Assembly (NCBI GenBank): GCA_002077045.2
Contig: KZ111142.1
Location: forward strand, 609,303 to 673,302
Source: Rachicladosporium sp. CCFEE 5018
Taxonomy: Eukaryota > Ascomycota > Dothideomycetes > Cladosporiales > Cladosporiaceae
Direction: 5' to 3'
DNA length: 64,000 nucleotides
Shown: piece by piece, positions 21,210 to 31,075 of the stretch
How the letters are laid out: each line of letters starts with the position of its first letter
Numbering within the stretch: position 1 is the stretch's first letter
The notes under the pieces: generated by a model
Databases searched by the model: none
Told to the model about the DNA's origin: nothing
What the model saw: only the letters and a program-made list of their open reading frames with translations
Translations under genes and position numbers: made by a program

Positions 21210-24183
21210 ATGGCACCTCTGAAGTCGGTTAAGAGGGACGCGGCAATCAAGCAACTCCAGAGCGAAGCCGGTGAGTGATGCGACGCCCAGCGGTCAGCCA
21301 TCGCGCTGATATAGGTCAGATTTTGCCACCGCTCTGTGTAAGAGTCTGGAAGACGGGCGGTACGTCACTACGACCGTATGCGCGGAGCTGAAGTCACGTG
21401 TTCAACAGCTCTGGACACTGTCTCTACCGCCGCAGATCATCAGACCAATCGACTTTGACCATATTGGCACGAGCATTTGGAACTATGCCACTAACCTCAT
21501 TCGGGCCACGAGCAGCTCGGACGGCGTTGAGCAGGATGGGCAGGACAGTGTCGCGCGATCTTGCGTTCCATTGCGCGCGTATGCCTACCTGCTACTCGAC
21601 CTCGCCACCGAGACCGTTACTGGCGACTCGCAACACCTGAGACTGTTCAAGATTGGTCTGAAGACGACTCGCTACTGCCTGACTCACGAGTCACCCGAAA
21701 TTGCGATGCACCTCCTCGAGAAATGCTCAATTTACGCAACACGATTTGAAGACGCACAGCCTGCTATCGTTTTCAACGATGACGGCGATAGCGATCGGAG
21801 GAGCGAAGTGGAAGATCTTGTTACTGAACTCTGGCTGCTCCGGATGCTGCACTCTTGCAAGGTGATGCGATCTGATCTAGCAGAACACTTCTTCGCCAAA
21901 GTCAACGCTGGCCTCTCTGCTTCGGCTGTTTTGTCGAACATGGCAGCTGAGATCTGCTACGATGCGAGCAGATCGATGACGAAGCATGGACGGAGCAGAG
22001 ATGGTTCGCAATGGCTTGAGCGCGCGGTCAGTCTCTTAGAGAGTGATTCTATCGCTGATCTGGACCGGGACACCGAGGATCTACGTATCAGCGTCGCAGT
22101 GGCACTAGTCGGAGCACTTCTCGAAAAGGGCGATGTGGACTCCATCAATCGCGCAAGGCAAGTGACCGACAGCCTCAGCTCGAAGTACAGACTCGGTGAT
22201 CGGCTCACAGTGCTGAGGATGCATCTTGCTATCGCCCTCAACCAGGGCGACGAGGATGCGATCGACAAAGTCTTGCATCGCGCGGTCAGCGTGACACTGC
22301 TTACAGACATCACCTTCGTCATGTATGTGTTCACAGAGTCACGCCCGCCCCTTTCGACGAGCTGACATCGTCGCAGTATACTACGCTTGATATACGGTGC
22401 ACGCAAGGCGCACGTACAAGCCTGCCTGTCAAGTCTAGATCAGCTCATTCGGAATCGCCTCCTACCTGATCTGACTACTGCGATGGAGACAGATGAGCTC
22501 CCTACGTGGCTCGAGAAAGCTGTGGTGACCTACACTTCAGTGTGTACTGCAACTGCCTTCACTAGCGTCGGTGAGCCGGTAGCCACGCTCACCACACTTT
22601 TCGATGCGATTATTCACGCGATCCAGTCTCCACTCTCGGCAAGGGCAACACACACTACCCAGACGCTGATCTGGAACGCCTCAGCAAAGTCTACCGGTGA
22701 GGACACGAAGTCCTGGCTGCACCTCGTGCAGCATTGTCTGTTCGACAGCGCAGGTGCGGTCAACAAAGCTCGCATCGGGCGGAAGGCGATCAAAATTGCG
22801 CTCGACTGTCGTGATCTGGATGCGGCGCGGGCTTCATACTTTCAGTTGCCAGAGACTGCTAGAAACGAGAGCGCAACTCGGTATCTTGCCTTCAAGATAG
22901 CACTCAGCATAAACGACACGCAAATGGCAAGTGACTGCCTTGACGTCCTGATGAAGCAGTCGAGCAAGGACCCGAAGTACCTATATGCATGCGTACTCGA
23001 GGCGCAAACCTCGAACGATCGAACCTTGGCGGTCGCAGCTTTCCAACGGCTGGTCGCGCAGCCGCTACAGGGCGTGCATCTACCTGCGCTGCTTCGATGT
23101 ACGGCGCGACTGCACATCGGCGAGCTGGATCAGCCGAATACGCCGCCGGACGAAGTCATGCACGAACTATTACGGGTCTTTGATATTGCTGCCGACAACG
23201 TCAAGTCGTTCCGACAAGCTGGCGACGATCAACATCGTGCGGAGATGCAGTGGTGGAGTAAGAACACTTACAATCTCGCCCTTCGCCTCTGCAGTGAAGT
23301 GCACCCAGAGTACGTGGTTCGCCTTGCACGTCTATGTGCGAGATTCTTATCGTGCCTGCCGAAAGACGATGGCAAGATGCACCAAGATAATATCCTCGAT
23401 CGGAGAAGAATCTGTCACTTCCTCGCTGCGACTGCGTTGACTGTACTTGGGCGGTCTTACGATGATGGCACGGAAGAGAGCTTGCAGTATTACACGGAGA
23501 TCCGGAAGGAAGTACAAGCCTATACTGCGCCTGAGCTTGCACAGCCAGAGATTCAATGGGACCCATCTACACCGGCGAGAACACTAGAGCTGTACAAGTT
23601 CGATCTCGAAGCGATCCTGAAGCTCCAGCAATGGGAGACCCTCAAGTCAGCGCTCGAACGCTGTCTACAGCTCGACAACATTGATCGCTGGGACACGCTC
23701 GTCGACATCGTCCTCGTCATCCACGAGCGCGCCTCAGCTCTCAAAGCACCCACTTCATCAACGACAGACATCCCCGCTCTCCTCTCAAAGATCATCAACG
23801 AAGTCTGGCGGCAAGATCGAGAAGTCACGAAGCTTGCTCGCTGGATCCGCATCACATTCACAATCATCAGTACCAGTGGCGAAGACGACGGTGGATTTAG
23901 TCTAAAGCTCGTCGATCAGGCGATTCGCATGGCTAAGACACGACAGAACCGACAAACTGGGAGGGAGAGGTATCCGGAGGAGGAGCTGCAGTGGCTGGCT
24001 ACGACGACGTTCAATCGGGCTGTGGATTTGCTGGCGCAGGATGAGAGGAAGGATGCGGAGGGCTGGGTGGTGGGTGCGCTGGAGCTGGCGAGGTATGCTG
24101 ACGATGGTGGGTTGCTGCATAAGCATCTCACAAGGAATCGGGACGAAGCGATGAAGAGACTTGGTTGGCGGAATGGCGGGTGA
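21210..24183 (+). CDS. spo22: SPO22/ZIP4-like meiotic TPR protein
   Basis: Three exons, 21210-21270, 21320-22322, 22377-24183, giving 956 residues; introns are 49 and 54 bp. The protein is an all-helical TPR-like solenoid. The SPO22 family pattern is clear around SWLHLVQHCLFDSAGAVNKA, and at the C-terminus in EEELQWLATTTFNRAVDLL and WVVGALELARYADDGG. ZIP4/SPO22 is a ZMM-group protein that promotes synaptonemal complex assembly and class I crossovers. The first exon (MAPLKSVKRDAAIKQL) is inferred from an ATG plus GTGAGT donor; the second acceptor joins the frames exactly. An intact copy suggests that meiosis is or recently was possible. The internal acceptor at 21319 is preferred to 21314 because only it keeps the long frame. 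Confidence 0.85.
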
Positions 24184-24314
24184 GCTATGCTTGAAGCCTT
24201 CTGGGTGAGAAAACCCTACTCGCTGATCTAGCTCAAAGAAGGATCGCTGCCCGCTGCTCTGGTGGAAGATGTTGACAGACACCTTGGCTTACATCCGTGC
24301 TGCATCTATGGAAT

Positions 24315-24959
24315 TCACCCAGCTAAACTTACCCACCGAAGGCTTCCTACCATACTGGCGAGCGCACCGATCAAACTCACTACCATCCTCAAATCATTAT
24401 CCCTCTTCCACACCGCGAGCAGCTCCCTCACCCCAGTTTTCTCAGCCCACTCCTTACTCGCCTCACTAGCCGTCTCGTGCTCCTCTCCGACCTTCGCCCG
24501 ACCCTGGAACTTCACCTTGTCCCCTACCAGCAGCTTAGACTTATACTTCAGCGCGCCGTTGACGCCTGGCTCCATGATCATGAGGGTGTAGGCTAGTAGT
24601 AAGGGCAGCGAGATGAAGCCGAGGAGGTAGGACAGCCGCATCGTGAGTTCGGCATTGCTGGACCTAAGGACGGAGAAGAGGAGGTACGCGCTGCTAAGCG
24701 TGCTGGTGGCTGCTAAGGGTCGGACGTAGCGGGCGCCGAACTGGTAGGCTGAGAGCCATTGCAGGGCTAGGGTGCGGTCGTCGGTGTGGAGGAGGAGAGG
24801 GGGGATGAAGATGTAGTTGTATCTGACCATGGCCCTTAGTGCTGTGTACAAAGAGGGACGCTGGGAATCCTACCCGAAGATCGTGCCTGCGAAGAAGGCT
24901 GGCAAGAGGCTAGATATAAGTTGGGCTAGAGTCGTAGTGTTGAATGCGGGGGTGGACAT
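24315..24959 (-). CDS. DUF1772 membrane protein (anthrone-oxygenase-like)
   Basis: Two exons, 24959-24874 and 24822-24315, 197 residues; 51-bp intron with GTAGGA donor and a CACTAAG branch site. The protein has about four hydrophobic helices: LISSLLPAFFAGTIFG near the start, ATSTLSSAYLLFSVL, LLGFISLPLLLAYTLMIM, and MVVSLIGALASMVGSL at the end. This matches the DUF1772 family, which includes anthrone oxygenases of polyketide clusters and many uncharacterised proteins. No polyketide synthase is nearby, so a cluster role is not supported. Splicing joins the first helix to YNYIFIPPLL, which fits the family N-terminus. It converges on SPO22. Confidence 0.75.
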
Positions 24960-25486
24960 CTTGCTGGGCTGAAAGTGGACAGGATACAGATGGCTAGAGG
25001 ATGGAAAGCGGAAAACGGAGGTATCGTATTGGATTTCTCACAGACCTAGACCCGCCTCTGCGACCATCTGACTTGAGCTGCGAACGCGGTAGCAGATAGG
25101 TTGGTGCGGCTGAGATGCTGGTCAGCTGTATGAAGTGCCGTGGGACGCCGTGAACACGGTCGCCTGCTCTCGCCGGCGCAAGTCGGTCGGTACATTCCCG
25201 CGACGATTGCTCTTGCCAAGATGGACAGATCGAAGGAGCTCTACTCATCGTAGGCAAGATCGTGACAAAGTGCAACAAGACGCATTCGCCAATGTCGGTG
25301 TTTGACACATGTCAAGCACTTTATCCTTGATCCCTGCTCGCAGCCGGCACTTCTTCCAACTGCCGACCTCTCGTCCAAACCTACAACACGATACCCATCA
25401 GGACATTTCGTCACCCGTCGTTGAGCGCTACGGTAGCCAGCCTTCCGTCCGTCAGCCTGTTTCCTCACAGAGCAACCAACCTTACC
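24960..25486. promoter_or_regulatory. divergent intergenic of DUF1772 gene and SUS1
   Basis: 527 bp between divergent genes. The SUS1 frame stays open upstream to 25421 but without a convincing start. No specific motif recognised. Confidence 0.4.
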
Positions 25487-25843
25487 ATGGCGAACCCACC
25501 CAAAGTCCCCATCGCCGAGACCAACCCAGTCCCCGCCTCAGTCCAAGACCAAATCACCCTTGCCCTCCTCGCGAACGGCGGTATCCCTCGCATACAAGCA
25601 GCTTTCCGCCAGCGTCTAGACGAGGCGGGTTGGTCGGAGAACTTGAGGAACTACGTCACGGCGCTGTTCCGTTCAGGCGAGTGCACGACTTTCTTCGAGG
25701 CGATGGAGAAGGTCAAGGAGAGGGTGGGGCTGGAGGGACGCGATGGGTTTGAGGGGGAGTTGGTGGTGCCGAGGAGTGTTGGGGAGGAGGTTGCGGGGGT
25801 TGTGAGGAGGGAGTTGGAGGGGATATGTGAGGTGGGGAAATGA
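25487..25843 (+). CDS. sus1: Sus1/ENY2-like SAGA and TREX-2 subunit
   Basis: 118 residues, single exon, starting at the ATG in CTTACCATGG. The pattern fits Sus1/ENY2: an amphipathic start (QDQITLALLANGGIPRIQAA), the RLDEAGWSENLR block matching the conserved L-x-E-x-GW, a central helix (CTTFFEAMEKVKERV), and the late V-P-x-x-V motif (ELVVPRSVGEEVAGVVRREL). Sus1 links histone H2B deubiquitination in SAGA to mRNA export through TREX-2. The copy differs from typical sequences in the middle, so the call is by pattern rather than near identity. Its last 37 codons lie inside the 1.3-kb duplicated segment and appear again after the assembly gap. Confidence 0.7.
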   Translation: MANPPKVPIAETNPVPASVQDQITLALLANGGIPRIQAAFRQRLDEAGWSENLRNYVTALFRSGECTTFFEAMEKVKERVGLEGRDGFEGELVVPRSVGEEVAGVVRRELEGICEVGK

Positions 25844-27033
25844 ACGTGAGCACACCATGTTGGACTTGTCAGGCGGGCTACGACGGGGCAAGACCTCACA
25901 AGAAGCCACACGACTATCTCCCCGAATTGGTGTCTTAATGTCACTCAGGAAAATTGCATCTGTTACCAGATGGTCGCACGTCTGGGTGCGTATGGTGTCG
26001 TTCTCTCGACGAGCGCGTTACCACCCAATTCGCTCCTTCCCAACAGCAAGTCTCCTGGGTACCTGCCCTTCGAGTGAGATCACCATCGTTCGAAGACACT
26101 ATTGGCTCGCTACGCCGCCGTGCTAGTGGATGTCGACTAGGCTGCAACCTCACCTCGTCGCTTGCGCTGCCATTCCACAAGTACTGCCTGCACTCCTACT
26201 TACTATCGCTGGACCTCTCGTGACTATGCGACCTGCGATACCACTCAATCGCGCTTCGCCGAACCCTTCACCTTACTCAGCAACCTCGTCGACTGCCCCG
26301 ATACCGGCACCGGATTTCCCTCGCGATCAAGCGTGAGCTGCATGATTGGGCCGTCGTCCAGATGTTCATGGAATCGGCTCTCTCGCTCCGCACCTTTGAA
26401 GCTGGCCGACCGCTGTACAACTGCGTTAAAACGAGCATCGAGAGAGCTTTGCGGTACAGGCAGCGTGTGCGACCACGTCACATGTCGACCATCTTGCGCC
26501 TGCGCCTGGAAAGCGGTCATCGCAGTCTGAGCTCGTTGCAGATGCTCTCGACGGAGTGTCGCGCGTCTCAGTGGTAGCTGCGGGCGCGTGACAAGTTGTA
26601 GCGCGGGTGGTGAGTGTTGCGCAGGTCGGGCTTGACAGGGACATGGGGGCAGGTCGTCTGTCTGGGTGCTGGCATCTCTCGTTAGCCGGAGGGGCGACAT
26701 GGGGCGGTGGATCGACTGGCAATCTCGAGCGCATGCTCCTGTGTGACCTGCACGCGGGGATTGGCCGCTCTTGGCCCAGAGGACGACTGTTGTGAGCATG
26801 ATGGGAGGAAGATCGCGAAGATGAGAGCGGCACAAGAAGGCAGAAGACGTAGGTAGAGGTATGAATGCATAGCTACCCCATGGTTGCTTATATCCTAGAT
26901 CTGCTCCATCAGACATTCGATACTTCAAGACAGTTGTCTGTTCCTCCACGAGCTGAGATTGTCTCAGCTTGGAAAGCGATGCTTGTGGACGAGGCGTTGT
27001 TCCACGATAACCCCGTCGCGTAGTCGTCTGGTA
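25732..27033 (+). repeat. 1.3-kb direct repeat, copy 1 (left of gap)
   Basis: 1302 bp that recur at 27134-28434. By eye I count about 38 substitutions and one single-base length difference (GGGG at 26756 against GGG at 28158), roughly 97% identity. The copy ends at the last base before the N run. It starts inside the SUS1 coding sequence. Best read as the end of one contig that overlaps the start of the next. Confidence 0.95.
26245..26916 (-). CDS. possible hypothetical ORF in copy 1
   Basis: A 223-codon open frame from MSDGADLG to a TGA. Composition is Arg/Ser/Pro/Gln-rich with one hydrophobic stretch near residues 25-50. The C-terminal part (from DARFNAVVQRSASFKG on) looks more protein-like. 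Comparing the two copies, substitutions in the frame are about half silent and half replacing, and in copy 2 a single-base deletion breaks the frame. No domain is recognised. It may be non-coding, or a gene with an unrecognised intron. Confidence 0.2.
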   Translation of the reverse strand: MSDGADLGYKQPWGSYAFIPLPTSSAFLCRSHLRDLPPIMLTTVVLWAKSGQSPRAGHTGACARDCQSIHRPMSPLRLTRDASTQTDDLPPCPCQARPAQHSPPALQLVTRPQLPLRRATLRREHLQRAQTAMTAFQAQAQDGRHVTWSHTLPVPQSSLDARFNAVVQRSASFKGAERESRFHEHLDDGPIMQLTLDREGNPVPVSGQSTRLLSKVKGSAKRD

Positions 27034-27133
27034 NNNNNNNNNNNNNNNNNNNNNNNNNNNNNNNNNNNNNNNNNNNNNNNNNNNNNNNNNNNNNNNNNNN
27101 NNNNNNNNNNNNNNNNNNNNNNNNNNNNNNNNN
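27034..27133. other. assembly gap, 100 N
   Basis: Exactly 100 N, the conventional placeholder for a scaffold join of unknown size. It separates two near-identical segments, so the true distance may be negative (an overlap). Confidence 0.99.
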
Positions 27134-28434
27134 GGAGGGACGCGATGGGTTTGAGGGGGAGTTGGTGGTGCCGAGGAGTGTTGGGGAGGAGGTTGCGGGG
27201 GTTGTGAGGAGGGAGTTGGAGGGGATATGTGAGATGGCGAAATGAACGTGAGCACATCATGTTGGACTTGTTAGGCGGGCTACGACGGGGCAAGACCTCA
27301 CAAGAAGCCACACGACTATCTCCCCGAATTGGTCTTTGAATGTCGCTCAGGACATTTGCATCTGTTACCAGATGGTCGCACGTCTAGGTGCGTATGGTGT
27401 CGTTCTCTCGACGAGCGCGTTGCCACCCGCTTCGCTCCTTCCCAACAGCAAGTCTCCTGGGTACCTGCCCTTCGAGTGAGATCACCATCGTTCGAAGTCA
27501 CTATTGGCTCGCTACGCCGCCGTGCTAGTGGATGTCGACTAGGCTGCAACCTCACCTCGTCGCTTGCGCTGCCATTCCACAAGTACTGCCTGCGCTCCTA
27601 CTTACTATCGCTGGACCTCTCGTGACTATGCGACCTGCGATACCACTCAATCGCGCGTCGCCGAACCCTTCACCTTACTCAGCAACTTCGTCGACTGCCC
27701 CGATACTGGCACCGGATTTCCCTCGCGATCAAGCGTGAGCTGCATGATTGGGCCGTCGTCCAGATGTTCATGGAATCGGCTCTTCCGCTCCGCACCTTTG
27801 AAGCTGGCCGACCGCTGTACAACTGCGTTAAAACGAGCATCGAGAGAGCTTTGCGGTACAGGGAGCGTGTGCGACCACGTCACATGTCGACCGTCTTGCG
27901 CCTGCGCCTGGAAATCGGTCATCGCAGTCTGAGCTCGTTGCAGATGCTCTCGACGGAGTGTCGCGCGTCTCAGTGATAGCTGCGGGCGCGTGACAAGTTG
28001 TAGCGCGGGTGGTGAGTGCTGCGCAGGTCGGGCTTGACAGGGACATGGGGGCAGGTCGTCTGTCTGGGTGCTGGCATCTCTCGTTAGCCGAGGGGGCGAT
28101 ATGGGGCGGTGGATCGACTGGCAATCTCGAGCGCATGCTCCTGTGTGACCTGCACGCGGGATTTGCCGGTCTTGGCCCAGAGGACGACTGTTGTGAGCAT
28201 GATGAGAGGAAGATCGCGAAGATGAGAGCGGCATACGAAGGCGGAAGACGTAGGTAGAGGCATGAATGCATAGCTACCCCATGGTTGCTTACATCCTAGA
28301 TCTGCTCCATCAGACATTCGATACTTCAAGACATTTGTCTGTTCCTCCACGAGCTGAGATTGTCTCAGCTTGGAAAGCGATGCTTGTGGACGAGGCGTTG
28401 TTCCACGATAACCCCGTCGCGTAGTCGTCTGGTA
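27134..28434 (+). repeat. 1.3-kb direct repeat, copy 2 (right of gap)
   Basis: 1301 bp matching 25732-27033. It begins at the first base after the N run and its match ends at the base corresponding to the last base before the N run, after which unique sequence leads to the GH51 gene. Both limits are therefore set by the gap. Confidence 0.95.
27135..27245 (+). pseudogene. 3' fragment of SUS1 in copy 2
   Basis: Encodes only the last 36 residues of the Sus1-like protein, with the same stop; the ending is MAK instead of VGK. There is no start or N-terminal half because the segment begins at the gap. Probably not a second gene but the same locus from an overlapping contig or the other haplotype. 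Confidence 0.8.
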
Positions 28435-28539
28435 ACCTTTCCATACTGGTCAAGACACCAACGGACTTCGTCCGTTTCGTGATCAGACAGAGATAGCATC
28501 GGGTGTCTTCAGGACTTCCGAAACGTTGATCGCAGCAGC

Positions 28540-30241
28540 TCAAGCCTTCCACCTCAGCATGATAATGCTGAACGCCGGGAAGGTGAACTTCCCCTTTGCA
28601 TCCCACTTGCGCTCTTCGATACCAACGCGCTGCGTCCCATCCGCATTCGACTCATCCCAGGCCTTCCCCGAAATTTCGTACACCTCCACCTCCCCTTTCC
28701 CAGCAGCCAAACCCTCTACCTCCATCTCCTGCGCCTCGCTCAGATGCGCATTCACAACACACATACTCACCCACCCCTCCTCATCCACCGCAGCCGAAAC
28801 ATCCAACCACCCTACCTCGCCTACCCCCTGCAACCACGCCGGTTCCGTAGCCCCTTCATAAACCCCACAACTAACATGCGTAGCCACAGTCCAGCCCTTC
28901 ATATACTTACAAAACAACAACAAAGGCCACCAAGTCGTCTGCTTGATCAGTCCCGTCTCGGTAGTCATGAGTGGCGAGATGACGTTAACGCTTTGAGCGA
29001 TATTCGCCATGCCCACGTGTTTACTCTGTCGAATGAAGACGTTCAGCCAGATCGCCACGGCTAGTGCGTCGGAGAGCGTGTACTTCTCCTCCGCGCCTTC
29101 GCTCCCGATCGCCCGGGAAGGGTCCCAGACATTCCACTCATCGAAACAGATCATCTGGCGCGGCACGCTGGGCAAGACGCCGTTCTCGATACGCGCTAAA
29201 TCGATCAGGCCTGCGCAGATCTCGATCGCGCGTTCGGCTGCCCTCGGCGCCAGAGCATTGCGGACTGGGTCCGAGGAGGCCGTGTACATGTGAATGCTGT
29301 GCATATCTATTAGACTCGAAGTGGCGCTCCCGCCTAACGCGTGGACGTCTGGGCGGAGGCAGGTGGTGAGGGTGTGGAAGTCCCAGGAGGAGGTGCCGTC
29401 TTGCCCGCAGAGGATCAGTTGGATGGTCGGGTCGAGGAGTTTGAGGGCTTTGGCCCAGCGGTAGGCTTTGTTGGCGTAGGCTTCTTTGGTCATCTGCTCC
29501 CTGTTAGTGAGAAGATATTGGTGGCTGATCGAGAAGTCTGCCTACCTGCTCAACCTGCCACGGGCCCCAGCATTCGTTGCCGAGAGCCCAGTATTTGACA
29601 TTGTAGGGCTTGTCGTGGCCGTTTTGGCGGCGGAGATTGGCGTAGTGCGTATCGCCCGACGAGTTGCAGTACTCGAGCCACGCCAATGCTGAGACGCGTC
29701 AGAATCTGCTCTCATCTCATCTTAGTCCGGCCACATAAAACATCTCACCTTCATCCAGAGTCCCTACATCCCGTCAATGCCACTCAACAAGTCACACGCG
29801 TACAAATCATCACCCACCCGTCCCAAAATTCAACGCAAGATACGGCTCCGTCCCCACAACCTTACACCACTCCATAAACTCTTCCGTCCCGATCTCATTA
29901 CCCTCCACGCCCGCCCACGCAAACTCCGGCCGCCTCGGCCTCTTCTCCCGCGGCCCAACACCATCAAGCCAGTGATACGTCGCGACGAAGTTGCCACCCG
30001 GGTACCTTACGACGGGAACTTTGAGCTCCTGCATCGCTTCGATGACATCTTTGCGGAAGCCGTTCGAGTCAATGAGGTGGGCGTTGGGGTTGCTGGGGTC
30101 GTAGAGGCCGCCGTAGATACAGCGGCCCATGTGCTCTGTGAAGCCGGAGTAGATGTTTGGGTTTATTTTGCTGAGTTTGCGGGATGGGTGGACTGCGATT
30201 GTGGCTGGCTCGCCAGGGCCGAGGGCGGTGAAGGTCGTCAT
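28540..30241 (-). CDS. GH51 alpha-L-arabinofuranosidase, intracellular
   Basis: Four exons: 30241-29818, 29763-29749, 29688-29546, 29493-28540; 511 residues. Introns are 54, 60 and 52 bp. Exon 2 is only 15 nt, but it supplies TLDE and restores the family string NFGTGTLDEALAWLEYCN, so it is well supported. The family acid/base Glu is E185 in ALGNECWGPW and the nucleophile is E313 in CFDEWNVW. The N-terminus (SKINPNIYSGFTEHMGRC) and VVRYPGGNFVATYHW are typical GH51. No signal peptide, so it probably cleaves imported arabino-oligosaccharides in the cytosol. It is divergent from a sugar transporter, which supports a joint role in arabinose use. Confidence 0.92.
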
Positions 30242-31075
30242 ATTGCTTGTGCAAGGCGGAGAGCAGGAGAAGGATGACAAAGGGAGGAGAGTAGACCGTC
30301 GACAATACTTACGAATGCGCGTAGACACTCTTTCATATCTCATGATAAAGCAGCTATCGCTGCCGGTGTCTCCACTATGGTCCGGATAAATGCCACGCAG
30401 CAGAAGCATAGCAAGCGCGTGGTCTTGCGGTCAAACTGTCCGACCAAGACGATCTCGTACACGTGTGAAGCTGCACCACTCACTATCCGACTCTTGCCGG
30501 CTCCTCCGTGATGGCACTCGAAACATGCATTGTCGAAAGATGTAATGTTGATGAGTCGAAGCATGCTAAGTGGTGGAGGAAATATGGCCTTCGGCTCCCG
30601 GGCGAGCTTTGCCCGAGACAAAACGCGATTCGTGTGTTCAAGAAGTCCGCCCTGACTGCTACATGTGTACAGTCCATCGACGCGAACGTGCATGCACGAC
30701 TGCGGCTGTGGCATCGCACGAGAGCCCAGCCAGACGAAGAAGCCATGCTGCGCGGTGTCATGTCAATACCCTGCGAGAAGTACGACTTCTGTTCGACTCC
30801 CTGCACCCCGCCCCAACCCCATGCCTCCGCAATGCATGGCACCGGGATGTGGGTGCGATATGGCAACGAAAGGTCGACTGACTAGTAGACCGCAGTGGAC
30901 AGACGGTATCTGCCGAGGATGTGATGGCCTGCTTACTAGGCGCGTCGTACTTGAGGTGCAGTAGTCTGCTATTGCGGCCCCGAGCATGTAAGTCAATACG
31001 ATTTTAGAGTCTAGGAAAGCTTTTACATTCCTCTCTCTTGGTATTTGATAGTCGATAACGTAGCTAAACGCGATC
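30242..31075. promoter_or_regulatory. shared divergent promoter region, GH51 and sugar transporter
   Basis: 834 bp between two divergent sugar-use genes. Short CreA-like strings (for example GTGGAG near 30573) occur but are expected by chance; no clear XlnR or AraR site was found by eye. Open frames here (30483-30885) overlap on both strands and lack domains. Confidence 0.5.

Noticed and set aside
26245..27255. A 336-codon minus frame running through the N gap
   Set aside because: One third lies across unknown bases or in the antisense of SUS1; only the part left of the gap is a candidate.
25732..28434. Genuine tandem duplication of the SUS1 3' region
   Set aside because: Both repeat limits coincide with the gap, which a real duplication would not be expected to do.
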